Below, in pieces: positions 35,470 through 42,849 of a DNA stretch of 64,000 nt. Each line of letters opens with the position of its first letter. Position 1 is the first letter of the stretch. A model generated the notes under the pieces. The model made no database searches. It was not told the DNA's origin and saw only the letters and a list, made by a program, of their open reading frames with translations. The DNA comes from Thermoanaerobaculales bacterium (GTDB lineage Bacteria; Acidobacteriota; Thermoanaerobaculia; Thermoanaerobaculales; Sulfomarinibacteraceae). The stretch spans positions 152,240-216,239 of the forward strand of contig JALOLD010000001.1 of NCBI GenBank assembly GCA_025456145.1. Direction: 5' to 3'. Made by a program: the position numbers and the translations under genes.

Positions 35470-35853
35470 ATGGCAGCGAAATCCGCCCTGATCATCGACG
35501 ACGAGCCCGATGTCACGACCTATCACGGCACCGTGCTGAGCGACCACGGCTGGCAGGTCTTCACCGCCAACCGCGGCGCCGACGGCATCGCGATCGCCCG
35601 GGAGAAGGTCCCGAGCGTCATCCTGCTCGACGTGATGATGCCGGAAAAGGGCGGGTTGAGCACGCTGATCGCCCTGCGCAAGGACGAGCGCACCAAGGCC
35701 ATCCCGGTCGTCCTGGTGACCGGGATCCAGGCGAACCTGACCGCCGACTTCGAGGCCTTCCTCGGCCGCTTCAAGACCTACAACCCCGACGGCTACGTCG
35801 AGAAGCCGATCGACCCCGACGCCCTCCTGGCGACCCTCGACGAGCTCATTTGA
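35470..35853 (+). CDS. Single-domain response regulator (CheY-like)
   Basis: A 127-residue stand-alone receiver with Asp10-Asp11, phospho-Asp54 (ILLDVMMPEKGG), Thr84 and Lys112 (VEKPID). It begins with a GGAGGCAGC-type ribosome site before ATG 35470. It is divergent from the Rrf2 gene and shares with the 29753 receiver the insertion before the conserved Lys (ADFEAFLGRFKTYNPDGY). It may therefore belong to the same relay, and the shared 161-base AT-rich region could co-regulate both directions. It overlaps the convergent glycosylase gene by eight bases. Confidence 0.88.
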   Translation: MAAKSALIIDDEPDVTTYHGTVLSDHGWQVFTANRGADGIAIAREKVPSVILLDVMMPEKGGLSTLIALRKDERTKAIPVVLVTGIQANLTADFEAFLGRFKTYNPDGYVEKPIDPDALLATLDELI

Positions 35854-36460
35854 GCCGCAGCCGGAGCGGCCAATCCGCCGCCTCCCCCGCGTAGTCGACG
35901 CCGACCCGCGGCAGGCGCTCCACCTCCCCCACCGTCGCCGCGCCGGCGCCGCGCCTGACCGTCAGCGCGCCCTCCGCCGAGCACAGATCCGCACCGTCGT
36001 CGGTGAGCCCGACCGCGAGGGCCCGGCAGAGCTTTCCCGGCCCGTCGGTCCACGATCGCCTGGCCACCGTCGGCCCCCGTCGGTCGGCGACCAGCCCGCC
36101 GCCGTGGACCGTCGTCGCACCCCGGATCAGCACCGCCTCGGGCGTCCCGTCGCCGACCGTCACGATGTTGAGGCAGCAGTGGAGGCCGTAGATCCGGTAG
36201 ACGTAGGCGTGCCCGGCCGGACCCCACATCGACTCGTTGCGTCTCGACCGGCGTCCGCCGAAGGTGTGGCAGGCGGGATCGGCGACCCCGAGGTAGGCCT
36301 CGACCTCAGTGATCCGGACCGCGACCACCCCGGCGTCGGTCCGCCGGACGATCAGGGCGCCGAGCAGCTCCCCAGCGACCTCGAGGGTCGGGCGTTGGTA
36401 GAATCCGCGCGGCAGGATCGGCGCCGCGTCGAGCTGCGACTTCGTCAGGAGGTCGTCCAT
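35846..36460 (-). CDS. 3-methyladenine DNA glycosylase (AAG/MPG family)
   Basis: Removes alkylated purines from DNA as the first step of base excision repair. The 204-residue protein has the AAG-family blocks LPRGFYQRPTLEVAGELLG (16-34), ITEVEAYLGVADPACHTFGG (catalytic Glu in EVEAY), AYVYRIYGLHCCLNIVT and DGPGKLCRALAVG. The ATG at 36460 gives the expected N-terminus. It is divergent from the epimerase gene with start codons overlapping in one CATG, so its promoter must lie inside the epimerase gene. No ribosome site is visible upstream. Confidence 0.93.
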   Translation of the reverse strand: MDDLLTKSQLDAAPILPRGFYQRPTLEVAGELLGALIVRRTDAGVVAVRITEVEAYLGVADPACHTFGGRRSRRNESMWGPAGHAYVYRIYGLHCCLNIVTVGDGTPEAVLIRGATTVHGGGLVADRRGPTVARRSWTDGPGKLCRALAVGLTDDGADLCSAEGALTVRRGAGAATVGEVERLPRVGVDYAGEAADWPLRLRLK

Positions 36461-37394
36461 GGGTTCGGTCATCTGTGTCACGGGCGGCGCCGGGTTCATC
36501 GGCAGCCATGTCGCCGATGCGCTGGTCCACGACGGCCACCGCGTGTTGATTCTCGACGACCTCTCTTCGGGCCGCAAGGACAACGTGCCGGACGGCGCCG
36601 AGCTCGTCGTCGCCGACGTCCGGTCCGCCGAGGCGGCTCGTCTGGTCGTCGGCGCCGGCGTCGAGGTCCTGGTCCACCACGCGGCGCAGATGGACGTCCG
36701 TCGCTCGGTGGCCGATCCCCGGTTCGACGCCGATGTCAACATCGGCGGGCTGCTCAACCTCCTCGAGGCGGGCCGGGAGGGAGCGCTCCGGCAGGTGGTC
36801 TTCGCCTCGACCGGCGGGGCGATGTATGGCGAGCAGGAGGTCTACCCGGCCGACGAGGGCCACCCGACGCGTCCCCTTTCGCCATATGGCGTCTCCAAGC
36901 TGGCGAGCGAGCGCTATCTCTACTTCTACAACCAGCAGTACGGTCTCGACGCCGTCTGCCTGCGCTACGCCAACGTCTACGGCCCCCGCCAGAACCCGCA
37001 CGGCGAGGCCGGGGTGGTGGCGATCTTCCTCGACCGGTTGCTCGCCGGCCGGCAGGCGACAATCAACGGCGACGGCCGGCAGACCCGCGACTACGTCTTC
37101 GTCGGCGACGTCGTCCGGGCCAACCTCGCGGCCATCGGGCTGCCCGGCTTCCGCACCTACAACGTCGGCACCGGCTTCGAGACCGATGTCAACGTGCTTT
37201 TCGAGCTGATCCGCGGCGCCGTCGGCGACGGCCTTCCCGCCGACCACGGTCCGGCCAAACCGGGTGAGCAGCTCCGGTCGTCGATCAGCTCCGGGCTCCT
37301 CGAGGAGGAGCTCGGCCTGCGGGTCGGCACCCCCCTCGACCAGGGGCTCAAGATCACCGCCGACTGGTTCCGGGACCAGCTTCGCGACCGGTAG
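36459..37394 (+). CDS. NAD-dependent epimerase/dehydratase, GalE-like
   Basis: A 311-residue extended short-chain dehydrogenase acting on nucleotide sugars, most like UDP-glucose 4-epimerases. The NAD motif TGGAGFIG is at residues 8-15. The catalytic Ser/Thr lies in FASTGGAMYGE and YxxxK in SPYGVSKLASERY. The sugar-binding region is LRYANVYGPRQNP. The start ATG 36459 has a good ribosome site (AGGAGG at 36447-36452) located within the opposite-strand glycosylase gene, and a TAGAAT -10-like hexamer lies at 36399-36404. Probably supplies UDP-galactose or a related sugar for surface polysaccharide. The exact sugar is not decided. Confidence 0.92.
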   Translation: MGSVICVTGGAGFIGSHVADALVHDGHRVLILDDLSSGRKDNVPDGAELVVADVRSAEAARLVVGAGVEVLVHHAAQMDVRRSVADPRFDADVNIGGLLNLLEAGREGALRQVVFASTGGAMYGEQEVYPADEGHPTRPLSPYGVSKLASERYLYFYNQQYGLDAVCLRYANVYGPRQNPHGEAGVVAIFLDRLLAGRQATINGDGRQTRDYVFVGDVVRANLAAIGLPGFRTYNVGTGFETDVNVLFELIRGAVGDGLPADHGPAKPGEQLRSSISSGLLEEELGLRVGTPLDQGLKITADWFRDQLRDR

Positions 37395-37489
37395 CCTCAC
37401 CCTCGCAGTCACCCCAGCCGATCCCGTTCCCGATCCCTCCTCCGACTCTCCGATTCATCGCGGGGCCCCGGGCGTATGGCGCCATCGCA

Positions 37490-37749
37490 CCGTCGCAACC
37501 ACAAAGACACGAAGGCACCAAGACGTCGCACACGGAGGCGACCAACCTGAGTCCATCCCACTTTCTCCGGAGAGGAAGATGGCACGCCGGTGCGCAATCT
37601 CACCGAGCTGGCGCAGACATTGACGCCATCGCCGGTAAACCGTCGAGCCCAGGGGGCGACAAGCCGCCCACGCGACTCGACCTCCACCGATTCGAGCCGT
37701 TGCGTCTTCGTGGCGACTTCGTGTCTTGGTGTCTTCGTGGTTGCGACGG
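37490..37749. repeat. Long interrupted inverted repeat in the 37395-37812 gap
   Basis: The left arm (37490-37524) begins CCGTCGCAACCACAAAGACA and the right arm (37701-37749) is its diverged reverse complement ending GTGGTTGCGACGG; ~175 bases lie between. The same arm family occurs at 62153 and 63841. The interior (37525-37700) shows no gene. GATCCCGTTCCCGATCC-like short repeats flank it at 37420 and 37785. Confidence 0.7.
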
Positions 37750-37812
37750 AGGCGGGACGGGTGCGAACAGGGCATCCACATCGGTATCGAGAACGGGATC
37801 GGAGGCGTAGGA

Positions 37813-38583
37813 TCAGCGGGCGCCGAGGGTCGCGGCGTGGAGCGCCTCGAACTGGGTGGTGAGCTTGTGGCGGGGGGCGAGGTAGGGCAGCGGCAGCGCC
37901 GCCTCGTGCGACTCGCGCACCTTGACCGAGGCGGTGATCGCCGGCTCGAGCACCGGCAGCCCCTCCTCGGTCAGCTCCTCGACCAGGCGCCGGGGCAGCC
38001 GTGCCCTCGGCTGGAACTGGTTGACGACGATGCCGGCGACCTCGAGCCTCGGGTTGTGGTCCTCGCGGACCTCGGCGACCGACTCGAGAAGCCCGTAGAG
38101 CGCGCGCCGCGAGAACTCGTCGCAGTCGAAGGGGATCAGGCAGCGCCGAGCGGCGATCAGGGCCGAGAGCGTGTAGAAGTGGAAGGCCGGAGGGGTGTCG
38201 AGGATGACGTCGTCGTAGCCCTCGAGCTCGTCGAGGGCGTCGCGCAGCTTGTAGATCTTGAACTTCGCCTCGAGCTTGCCCTGGAGCGGCTCGAGATCGG
38301 GCGACGACGCCATGACGTGGAGCCGGTCGAAACGGGTGTGGTGGACATAGCCCCGGGCCTCGTCGCGAAACAGCTTGAAGCCGAGGGTCGCCTCGAACAG
38401 CTCGGCGAGGTTCGGCGAGAGCCCGTCGGCGTCCGACCCGAGCAGGTAGTGGGTCGCATTGGCCTGCGGGTCGAGATCGACGACCAGGGTCTTGCGGCCG
38501 GCCCGGGCGTTGACCGCCGCGAGGTTGCAGACGATGGTCGACTTGCCCACGCCACCCTTCTGGTTGAAGACCACCCAGCGCAT
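37813..38583 (-). CDS. ParA-family ATPase
   Basis: A 256-residue deviant-Walker ATPase: MRWVVFNQKGGVGKST (Walker A, signature Lys9 and Lys14), LVVDLDPQANAT, VILDTPPAF and VVNQFQPRARLP. Start ATG 38583 is preferred since the family begins at this strand; GGAGGC precedes it. No parB partner or centromere-like sites are adjacent, so it is an orphan ParA of the type that positions plasmids, chromosomes or large protein assemblies. It is flanked by the inverted-repeat gap downstream and by a divergent membrane-anchored protein upstream. Confidence 0.9.
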   Translation of the reverse strand: MRWVVFNQKGGVGKSTIVCNLAAVNARAGRKTLVVDLDPQANATHYLLGSDADGLSPNLAELFEATLGFKLFRDEARGYVHHTRFDRLHVMASSPDLEPLQGKLEAKFKIYKLRDALDELEGYDDVILDTPPAFHFYTLSALIAARRCLIPFDCDEFSRRALYGLLESVAEVREDHNPRLEVAGIVVNQFQPRARLPRRLVEELTEEGLPVLEPAITASVKVRESHEAALPLPYLAPRHKLTTQFEALHAATLGAR

Positions 38584-38657
38584 CGACGCCTCCGGCGGCC
38601 GCAGCATAGCATCGCGTGACCTCACCGCCCGGCGCCCGGGTGTGATGGAATTGGGCG

Positions 38658-39278
38658 ATGACCGGGGAGCTGCGTGGTTTTCGGCTCAGCAGCGCCCGCC
38701 GCCGGCCGCCGCCGGGCAGCGGGGCACTGCCCCTCGCCGTGACCCTGGTGGTGCTCGCGATGGTTCTCGTCGTCGTGCTCGCCGTGCGCGACGAGGCGCC
38801 GGTCCCGATCGCCGAACCCACGCCGAGCCCCACCGCAGCGGCGGCGATCAGCTCGTCGCCGACCCCGTCGCCGACCCCGGGACCGGCGCGGGAGCAGTCC
38901 TCCTGGGTCAATGCCGCGGTGGTGCTGCCGCCGGCTCCGTCACCGACCTTCCCGGTCGTCGCCCCGGCGCCGACCAGGGCCCCGCGACCGACGCCATCGG
39001 TCGCCGAGTGCGCCGCGATCAGCTGGTCGGCGCTCCAGGTCTTCACGCCGTCGGCCCAGGTCAAGGTCGACATCCGGGTCGCCAACCGGTGCCCCTTCGA
39101 CCTCGATGCGGGAAACCTGCTCGTCGAGATCACCGGTTGGCGCGATGGCGGGCGGGTGCAGAGCGTCCGCGGGGCGCCCTTCGAGACGATCCGGAGGGGC
39201 CGCGGCGGCGAGCTCTCGATCGGCCTGCCCGGCTCGATCGACTGGTACGACCGCATCGACGTGGTGGTGATGGACTGA
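38658..39278 (+). CDS. Membrane-anchored Pro-rich protein, unknown function
   Basis: A 206-residue protein with a basic N-terminus, one TM helix (~24-44), a Pro/Thr/Ser-rich linker (~50-113) and a small C-terminal beta domain (~115-206, two cysteines Cys118 and Cys144) that would be periplasmic. No family recognised. It is divergent from the ParA gene (74 bases between starts); whether the two function together is unknown. Codon bias and the clear domain pattern support a real gene. Confidence 0.65.
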   Translation: MTGELRGFRLSSARRRPPPGSGALPLAVTLVVLAMVLVVVLAVRDEAPVPIAEPTPSPTAAAAISSSPTPSPTPGPAREQSSWVNAAVVLPPAPSPTFPVVAPAPTRAPRPTPSVAECAAISWSALQVFTPSAQVKVDIRVANRCPFDLDAGNLLVEITGWRDGGRVQSVRGAPFETIRRGRGGELSIGLPGSIDWYDRIDVVVMD

Positions 39279-39330
39279 GGCGGCGGCGTACTCACCGCGC
39301 GGACGCGAAGAGAGCCAGGCCATCGCCGAG

Positions 39331-39573
39331 CCATCGCACCATCGCATGTAACGCAAAGATAGCGAAGGAAGCAATGCCTTTCCTGTGTTGGCTGCGATGG
39401 ACTCTGCGCCTCTGCGTTACATGCGATGCTGCGATGGCTGCGACGGCTTCGTCCTGCGACGGATGCGATGGCTCCGCTCTTTCGCGCCTTTGCGTCTGAA
39501 TTGCGATGGCTGCGATGGACTCTGCGCCTCTGCGCCTCTGCGTTACATGCGATGCTGCGATGGCTGCGACGGC
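39331..39573. repeat. Direct and inverted repeats in the 39279-39670 gap
   Basis: A ~57-base element (GGCTGCGATGGACTCTGCGC onward, ending GCGATGGCTGCGACGGC) occurs twice in direct orientation, at about 39390-39447 and 39508-39573. The second copy has one extra CCTCTGCG. Part of it recurs inverted at 39331-39355 (ATCGCATGTAACGCA). It differs from the 37490 family. No gene is seen in this gap. Confidence 0.7.
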
Positions 39574-39578
39574 CGATC

Positions 39579-39619
39579 GGCGCGTCCGACGCGCCGCCAC
39601 GATTCGTCCGACGAATCGT
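39579..39619. repeat. Two adjacent perfect hairpins with CCG loops
   Basis: GGCGCGTCCGACGCGCC (39579-39595) and ACGATTCGT-CCG-ACGAATCGT (39599-39619) are back-to-back perfect palindromes of 7 and 9 bp sharing the same GTCCGAC apex but with unrelated lower stems. They end ~50 bases before the peptidase gene. A third copy of this apex is at 52732. Confidence 0.7.
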
Positions 39620-39670
39620 CACGGGTACGGGTTGCGGTGGGGTTGATACGATGCCGGTGACGGAGGCGAC

Positions 39671-40828
39671 ATGTCAGACCACACCCTGGAGGCCGAGGAG
39701 CTGCTGCAGCTCATCGAGCGGGTCTTCCGGCCGGGGCCGGACGACTGCACGCTCGCGGTCCTCGTCGACCTGCCCGACGACGCCCTGCCCGACAACGACG
39801 ACTGGGCGGCCCGTCGCTCGATCGCCGCCGGCTGGGTCCGCGAGCTCCGCTCGACCGCCACCGACCACGGCCTGGCGGTCGACCTCGTCGCCTACCGCAA
39901 CGTCCGCGCGAACAACGCCGACCTCCCGGCCGAGGCCTGGCTGTGCGACCCGGACGCGCTTCCCGGGTCCGCCGACCAGCCCGACCCGGCCGCCGCCGTC
40001 CCCTTCTCGACCATCCTCGACGGCCATCGACTTCTGCTCGCGCCGACCGAGCTCTCGACGACCGCGCCGCTCAAGGTGCTGTCGCCGCGCCACGGCTGCC
40101 GCGCCGCGACGATGCCGGGCTTCTCGCCGGCGATGCTCCCGGCGCTGCGGGTCGACTACACCGAGGTCAACCGACGCGTCGGGATCCTCAAGGGGCTGCT
40201 CGACCGCGCCGCCACCGCCGAGCTCGACTTCGTCGTCGACGGCGCCGAGACCCACCGGCTCGTCCTCGACCTGCGGCACCGCACCGCCCACGCCTCGGGT
40301 GGGCTGCTCCCCCACCCGGGGATGGCGGGCAACCTGCCCTCGGGCGAGGCCTACATCGTCCCCTACGAGGGCGAGCTCGTCGGGGACCCGTCGGGGTCGC
40401 ACGGCGTCCTTCCGGTCGAGCTCGAGGGCGAGGTCGCGCTCTTCGAGATCTCCGGTAACGTCGCGGTCCGGGTCCTCTCCACCGGTCCTCGCTCGGCTCG
40501 GGAGGCCGCGCTGCTGGCGGCCGAGCCGGCCCGGGGCAACGTCGCCGAGCTCGGGCTCGGGGTCCTCGCCGGCTTCGGGCTGGCCCCGATCGGCGAGGTG
40601 CTGCTCGACGAGAAGCTCGGGCTGCACGTCGCCTTCGGCCGGAGCGAGCACTTCGGAGGGCAGGTCGGGCCGGCCCGCTTCTCCCGCCCGGACGCCGTCG
40701 TCCACCAGGACCACGTCTACCTCGAGGAGCTCCAGCCGAGGGTCCGGGCGGTGGCCGTCGACCTGATCGACGGTCGAGACGAGCGGCTCGCCCTGATGCG
40801 CGACGGGGACTACGTCGTCAGGTTCTGA
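39671..40828 (+). CDS. M29-like aminopeptidase / NicX-like metalloenzyme
   Basis: A 385-residue protein resembling thermophilic M29 aminopeptidases and the related dihydroxypyridine dioxygenase NicX. The C-terminal half has the metal-site blocks GNLPSGEAYIVPYEGELVG (~219-237), GEVLLDEKLGLHVAFGRSEHFGG and a late His pair HQDHVYLE. Family members are cytoplasmic metal enzymes; peptidase activity is likely but not assured. ATG 39671 has the ribosome site GGAGGC and GATACGAT upstream. It ends in a hairpin at 40838-40867. Confidence 0.78.
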   Translation: MSDHTLEAEELLQLIERVFRPGPDDCTLAVLVDLPDDALPDNDDWAARRSIAAGWVRELRSTATDHGLAVDLVAYRNVRANNADLPAEAWLCDPDALPGSADQPDPAAAVPFSTILDGHRLLLAPTELSTTAPLKVLSPRHGCRAATMPGFSPAMLPALRVDYTEVNRRVGILKGLLDRAATAELDFVVDGAETHRLVLDLRHRTAHASGGLLPHPGMAGNLPSGEAYIVPYEGELVGDPSGSHGVLPVELEGEVALFEISGNVAVRVLSTGPRSAREAALLAAEPARGNVAELGLGVLAGFGLAPIGEVLLDEKLGLHVAFGRSEHFGGQVGPARFSRPDAVVHQDHVYLEELQPRVRAVAVDLIDGRDERLALMRDGDYVVRF

Positions 40829-40837
40829 GGATCTGCC

Positions 40838-40867
40838 GGACCGAGCGCCGGATAGCGCTCACGGTCC
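40838..40867 (+). terminator. Hairpin after the peptidase gene
   Basis: GGACCG-AGCGC pairs with GCGCT-CA-CGGTCC (11 bp with a two-base bulge) ten bases after the stop. There is no T-run, so it may be a stabilising hairpin or a weak terminator. Confidence 0.4.
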
Positions 40868-40887
40868 AGGGTGGTAGGTCGCCCGGG

Positions 40888-41055
40888 TCAGCCGATGATC
40901 GCCCCGACGACGAGGACGACGATGAACACCGTCGCCACCGCCACCGGGAAGAGCACGTCGGACCCCTTCGGCGTTGTCTCAGCGTCGCGCACCGGATGCC
41001 CCCCGCGGGCCAGCCGCGGCTCGCGCCGCACGGCCCCGTCTCGATCGGACACCAT
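40888..41055 (-). CDS. Small single-TM membrane protein
   Basis: A possible 55-residue protein: a charged N-terminal half (VSDRDGAVRREPRLARGG) and one clean C-terminal TM helix (VLFPVAVATVFIVVLVVGAI) ending at GAIIG. The hydrophobic run without charge in a GC-rich frame argues for real coding, but no ribosome site is visible and the frame is open far upstream through the UbiB gene. It lies 83 bases downstream of the UbiB-like gene, on the same strand. Function unknown; the size is like small respiratory-complex subunits, but that is only a size similarity. Confidence 0.45.
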   Translation of the reverse strand: MVSDRDGAVRREPRLARGGHPVRDAETTPKGSDVLFPVAVATVFIVVLVVGAIIG

Positions 41056-41138
41056 CACAACGTCGCGGGCGGGCGGCGGTGGAGCCGGATCGAGGAATTC
41101 CCGTGGCGAAATGTGGCGAGATTGTGGCAGACGCCCGA

Positions 41139-42830
41139 TCAGCGGCCGCGCGGCAGGGCCAGCACGAGGCCGAGGACGAGGAGCAGGAGGGCCACCGTCC
41201 AGGGCCCCTTGAAGGCAAGCAGGATCGACCCCGCGACCAGACAGAAGCCGCCGAGGACGGTCGCCCGGAGGCCCGAGATCGGCTGCGGCGGCTGCCTTCG
41301 CGAGCGCTCCTCGAGGACGCTCAGCCCCTCCGAGACGAGGAGCGGCATCTTGAACAGGGCGTCGACGATGTCGGGCGCCGCGCGGACGCCTTCGCGGAGC
41401 AGCCGGACCGGGGAGAACTCGAGCCGGAAGATCCGGCCGACGTGGCGCTGGGACACCTCGGCGACGTTGAAGCCCGGGTCGAGCAGATAGCCGACCCCCT
41501 CGTAGGTGATCAGCGCCTTGACCATGAGCACCATCTCGACCGGGAAGTAGAGCTGGTAGCGCGCACCGAGCTGGACGCACTCGAGGATCAGCATGGCGAG
41601 CGAGAACTCGGTGAGGGTCGAGGCCCGGCGCCAGCGCCGGGCGACCTCCTTGACGGCGGCCCGGAAGCCGAGCACGTCCGAGCGCGGCCCGGTCTGCGAG
41701 ACCGCCGCGAGGTAGCGTGAGGCTCGCTCGAAGTCCTCCATGACCAGCGAGTAGAAGAGGTGGAGCAGGTTGTGACGGAGCTCCGGGTCGAAGTGACCGA
41801 CCATGCCGAGGTCGATGAAGCCGACCTTGGGCCCGGGCAGGGCGAGCAGGTTGGCCGGGTGGAGGTCGGCGTGGAAGAAGCCGTCCTGGTAGAGCATCCG
41901 GATGATCGCCGCGGCGCCGAGGTCGATCATCCGCTGGCGCTCGGCGAGCGGCAGCTCGAGGACCGCCGGGTCGTCGGGCCGGACGCCGTCGAGGAAGTCC
42001 ATGCACAGGACGTTGGTCCCGGAGAGCTCGCGACGGATCCCGGGGAAGACGACATCGGGCATGTCGGCGAAGTTTGCGGCGAAGGCCTCGGCGTTCTCCG
42101 CCTCGAGGCGCATCTCGACCTCGCGGACGGTGTAGTCGCAGAACTCGTCGATGACCCGTTTCGGCTGGTAGCGCGGGATGATCAGCTGGAGGAACCGCCC
42201 GCTGGTGCGGAGCAGCGCCGCATCCCGGTAGATGAGCTCGCGGATCCCGGGCTTGACGACCTTGAGGATGACGTCCTCGCCGGAATGCAGCCGGGCGCGG
42301 TGGCTCTGGGCGATCGACGCCGAGCCGAGGGGGACCTCGTCGACGGACCGGAAGAGCTCGTCGAGGGGGCGCCCGAGATCGCCCTCGACGACCCCACGGA
42401 TCCGCTCGAACCCGACCGGCGGCAGGTCGGCGAGGAGGTTCCGCAGCTCGTCGGTGATCACGTCGGGCAGCAGGTCCTTGCGCAGGCTGAGGACCTGGCC
42501 GAGCTTGACATAGGTCGGCCCGAGGATCTCGAGACGCCGGCGGAACTGCTCGGGGAAGGGCAGCCGTCGGATGTCCCGGTCGAGGAACGGCCGGATGAAC
42601 AGGGCCGACAGCAGCCGGAGACGGTGGAAAAAACCGGTCTCGCCGCGCCGCTTCGCCGCGTCGACCGACGCGACCCATCCGCCGAACACCAGCGCCGTGA
42701 CGTGCCGCAGCGTGGTCCGCCCGCGTCGGGCGAGATCGGGGATCGTGATAAAGCCGCGACGGGCTCGCCGCCGGCGGTCGACCCGTTCCGGCTCGGCCTC
42801 CTGGCGATCGGTAGCCGGGGCTTCCTCCAT
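41139..42830 (-). CDS. ABC1/UbiB-family atypical kinase
   Basis: A 563-residue UbiB-family protein (ubiquinone/menaquinone-associated atypical kinase, ATPase on lipid carriers). Family motifs: the KxGQ helix LGPTYVKLGQVLSLRKDLLP, the Ala-rich loop region PLGSASIAQSHRARL, ILKVVKPG, EVEMRLEAENAEAF, FFHADLHPANLL and FIDLGMVG. Two C-terminal TM helices (~518-560) anchor it in the membrane, as in UbiB. ATG 42830 is used; upstream frame is non-coding. It lies 19 bases downstream of the HMG-CoA reductase gene in the same direction, coupling prenyl precursor synthesis to quinone-type lipid handling, by inference. Confidence 0.9.
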   Translation of the reverse strand: MEEAPATDRQEAEPERVDRRRRARRGFITIPDLARRGRTTLRHVTALVFGGWVASVDAAKRRGETGFFHRLRLLSALFIRPFLDRDIRRLPFPEQFRRRLEILGPTYVKLGQVLSLRKDLLPDVITDELRNLLADLPPVGFERIRGVVEGDLGRPLDELFRSVDEVPLGSASIAQSHRARLHSGEDVILKVVKPGIRELIYRDAALLRTSGRFLQLIIPRYQPKRVIDEFCDYTVREVEMRLEAENAEAFAANFADMPDVVFPGIRRELSGTNVLCMDFLDGVRPDDPAVLELPLAERQRMIDLGAAAIIRMLYQDGFFHADLHPANLLALPGPKVGFIDLGMVGHFDPELRHNLLHLFYSLVMEDFERASRYLAAVSQTGPRSDVLGFRAAVKEVARRWRRASTLTEFSLAMLILECVQLGARYQLYFPVEMVLMVKALITYEGVGYLLDPGFNVAEVSQRHVGRIFRLEFSPVRLLREGVRAAPDIVDALFKMPLLVSEGLSVLEERSRRQPPQPISGLRATVLGGFCLVAGSILLAFKGPWTVALLLLVLGLVLALPRGR

Positions 42831-42849
42831 CAGCCGGCGCCTGGCCCGC

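Noticed and set aside
37490..37749. Insertion sequence
   Set aside because: Terminal inverted repeats are present but the interior has no transposase frame and no clear target duplication.
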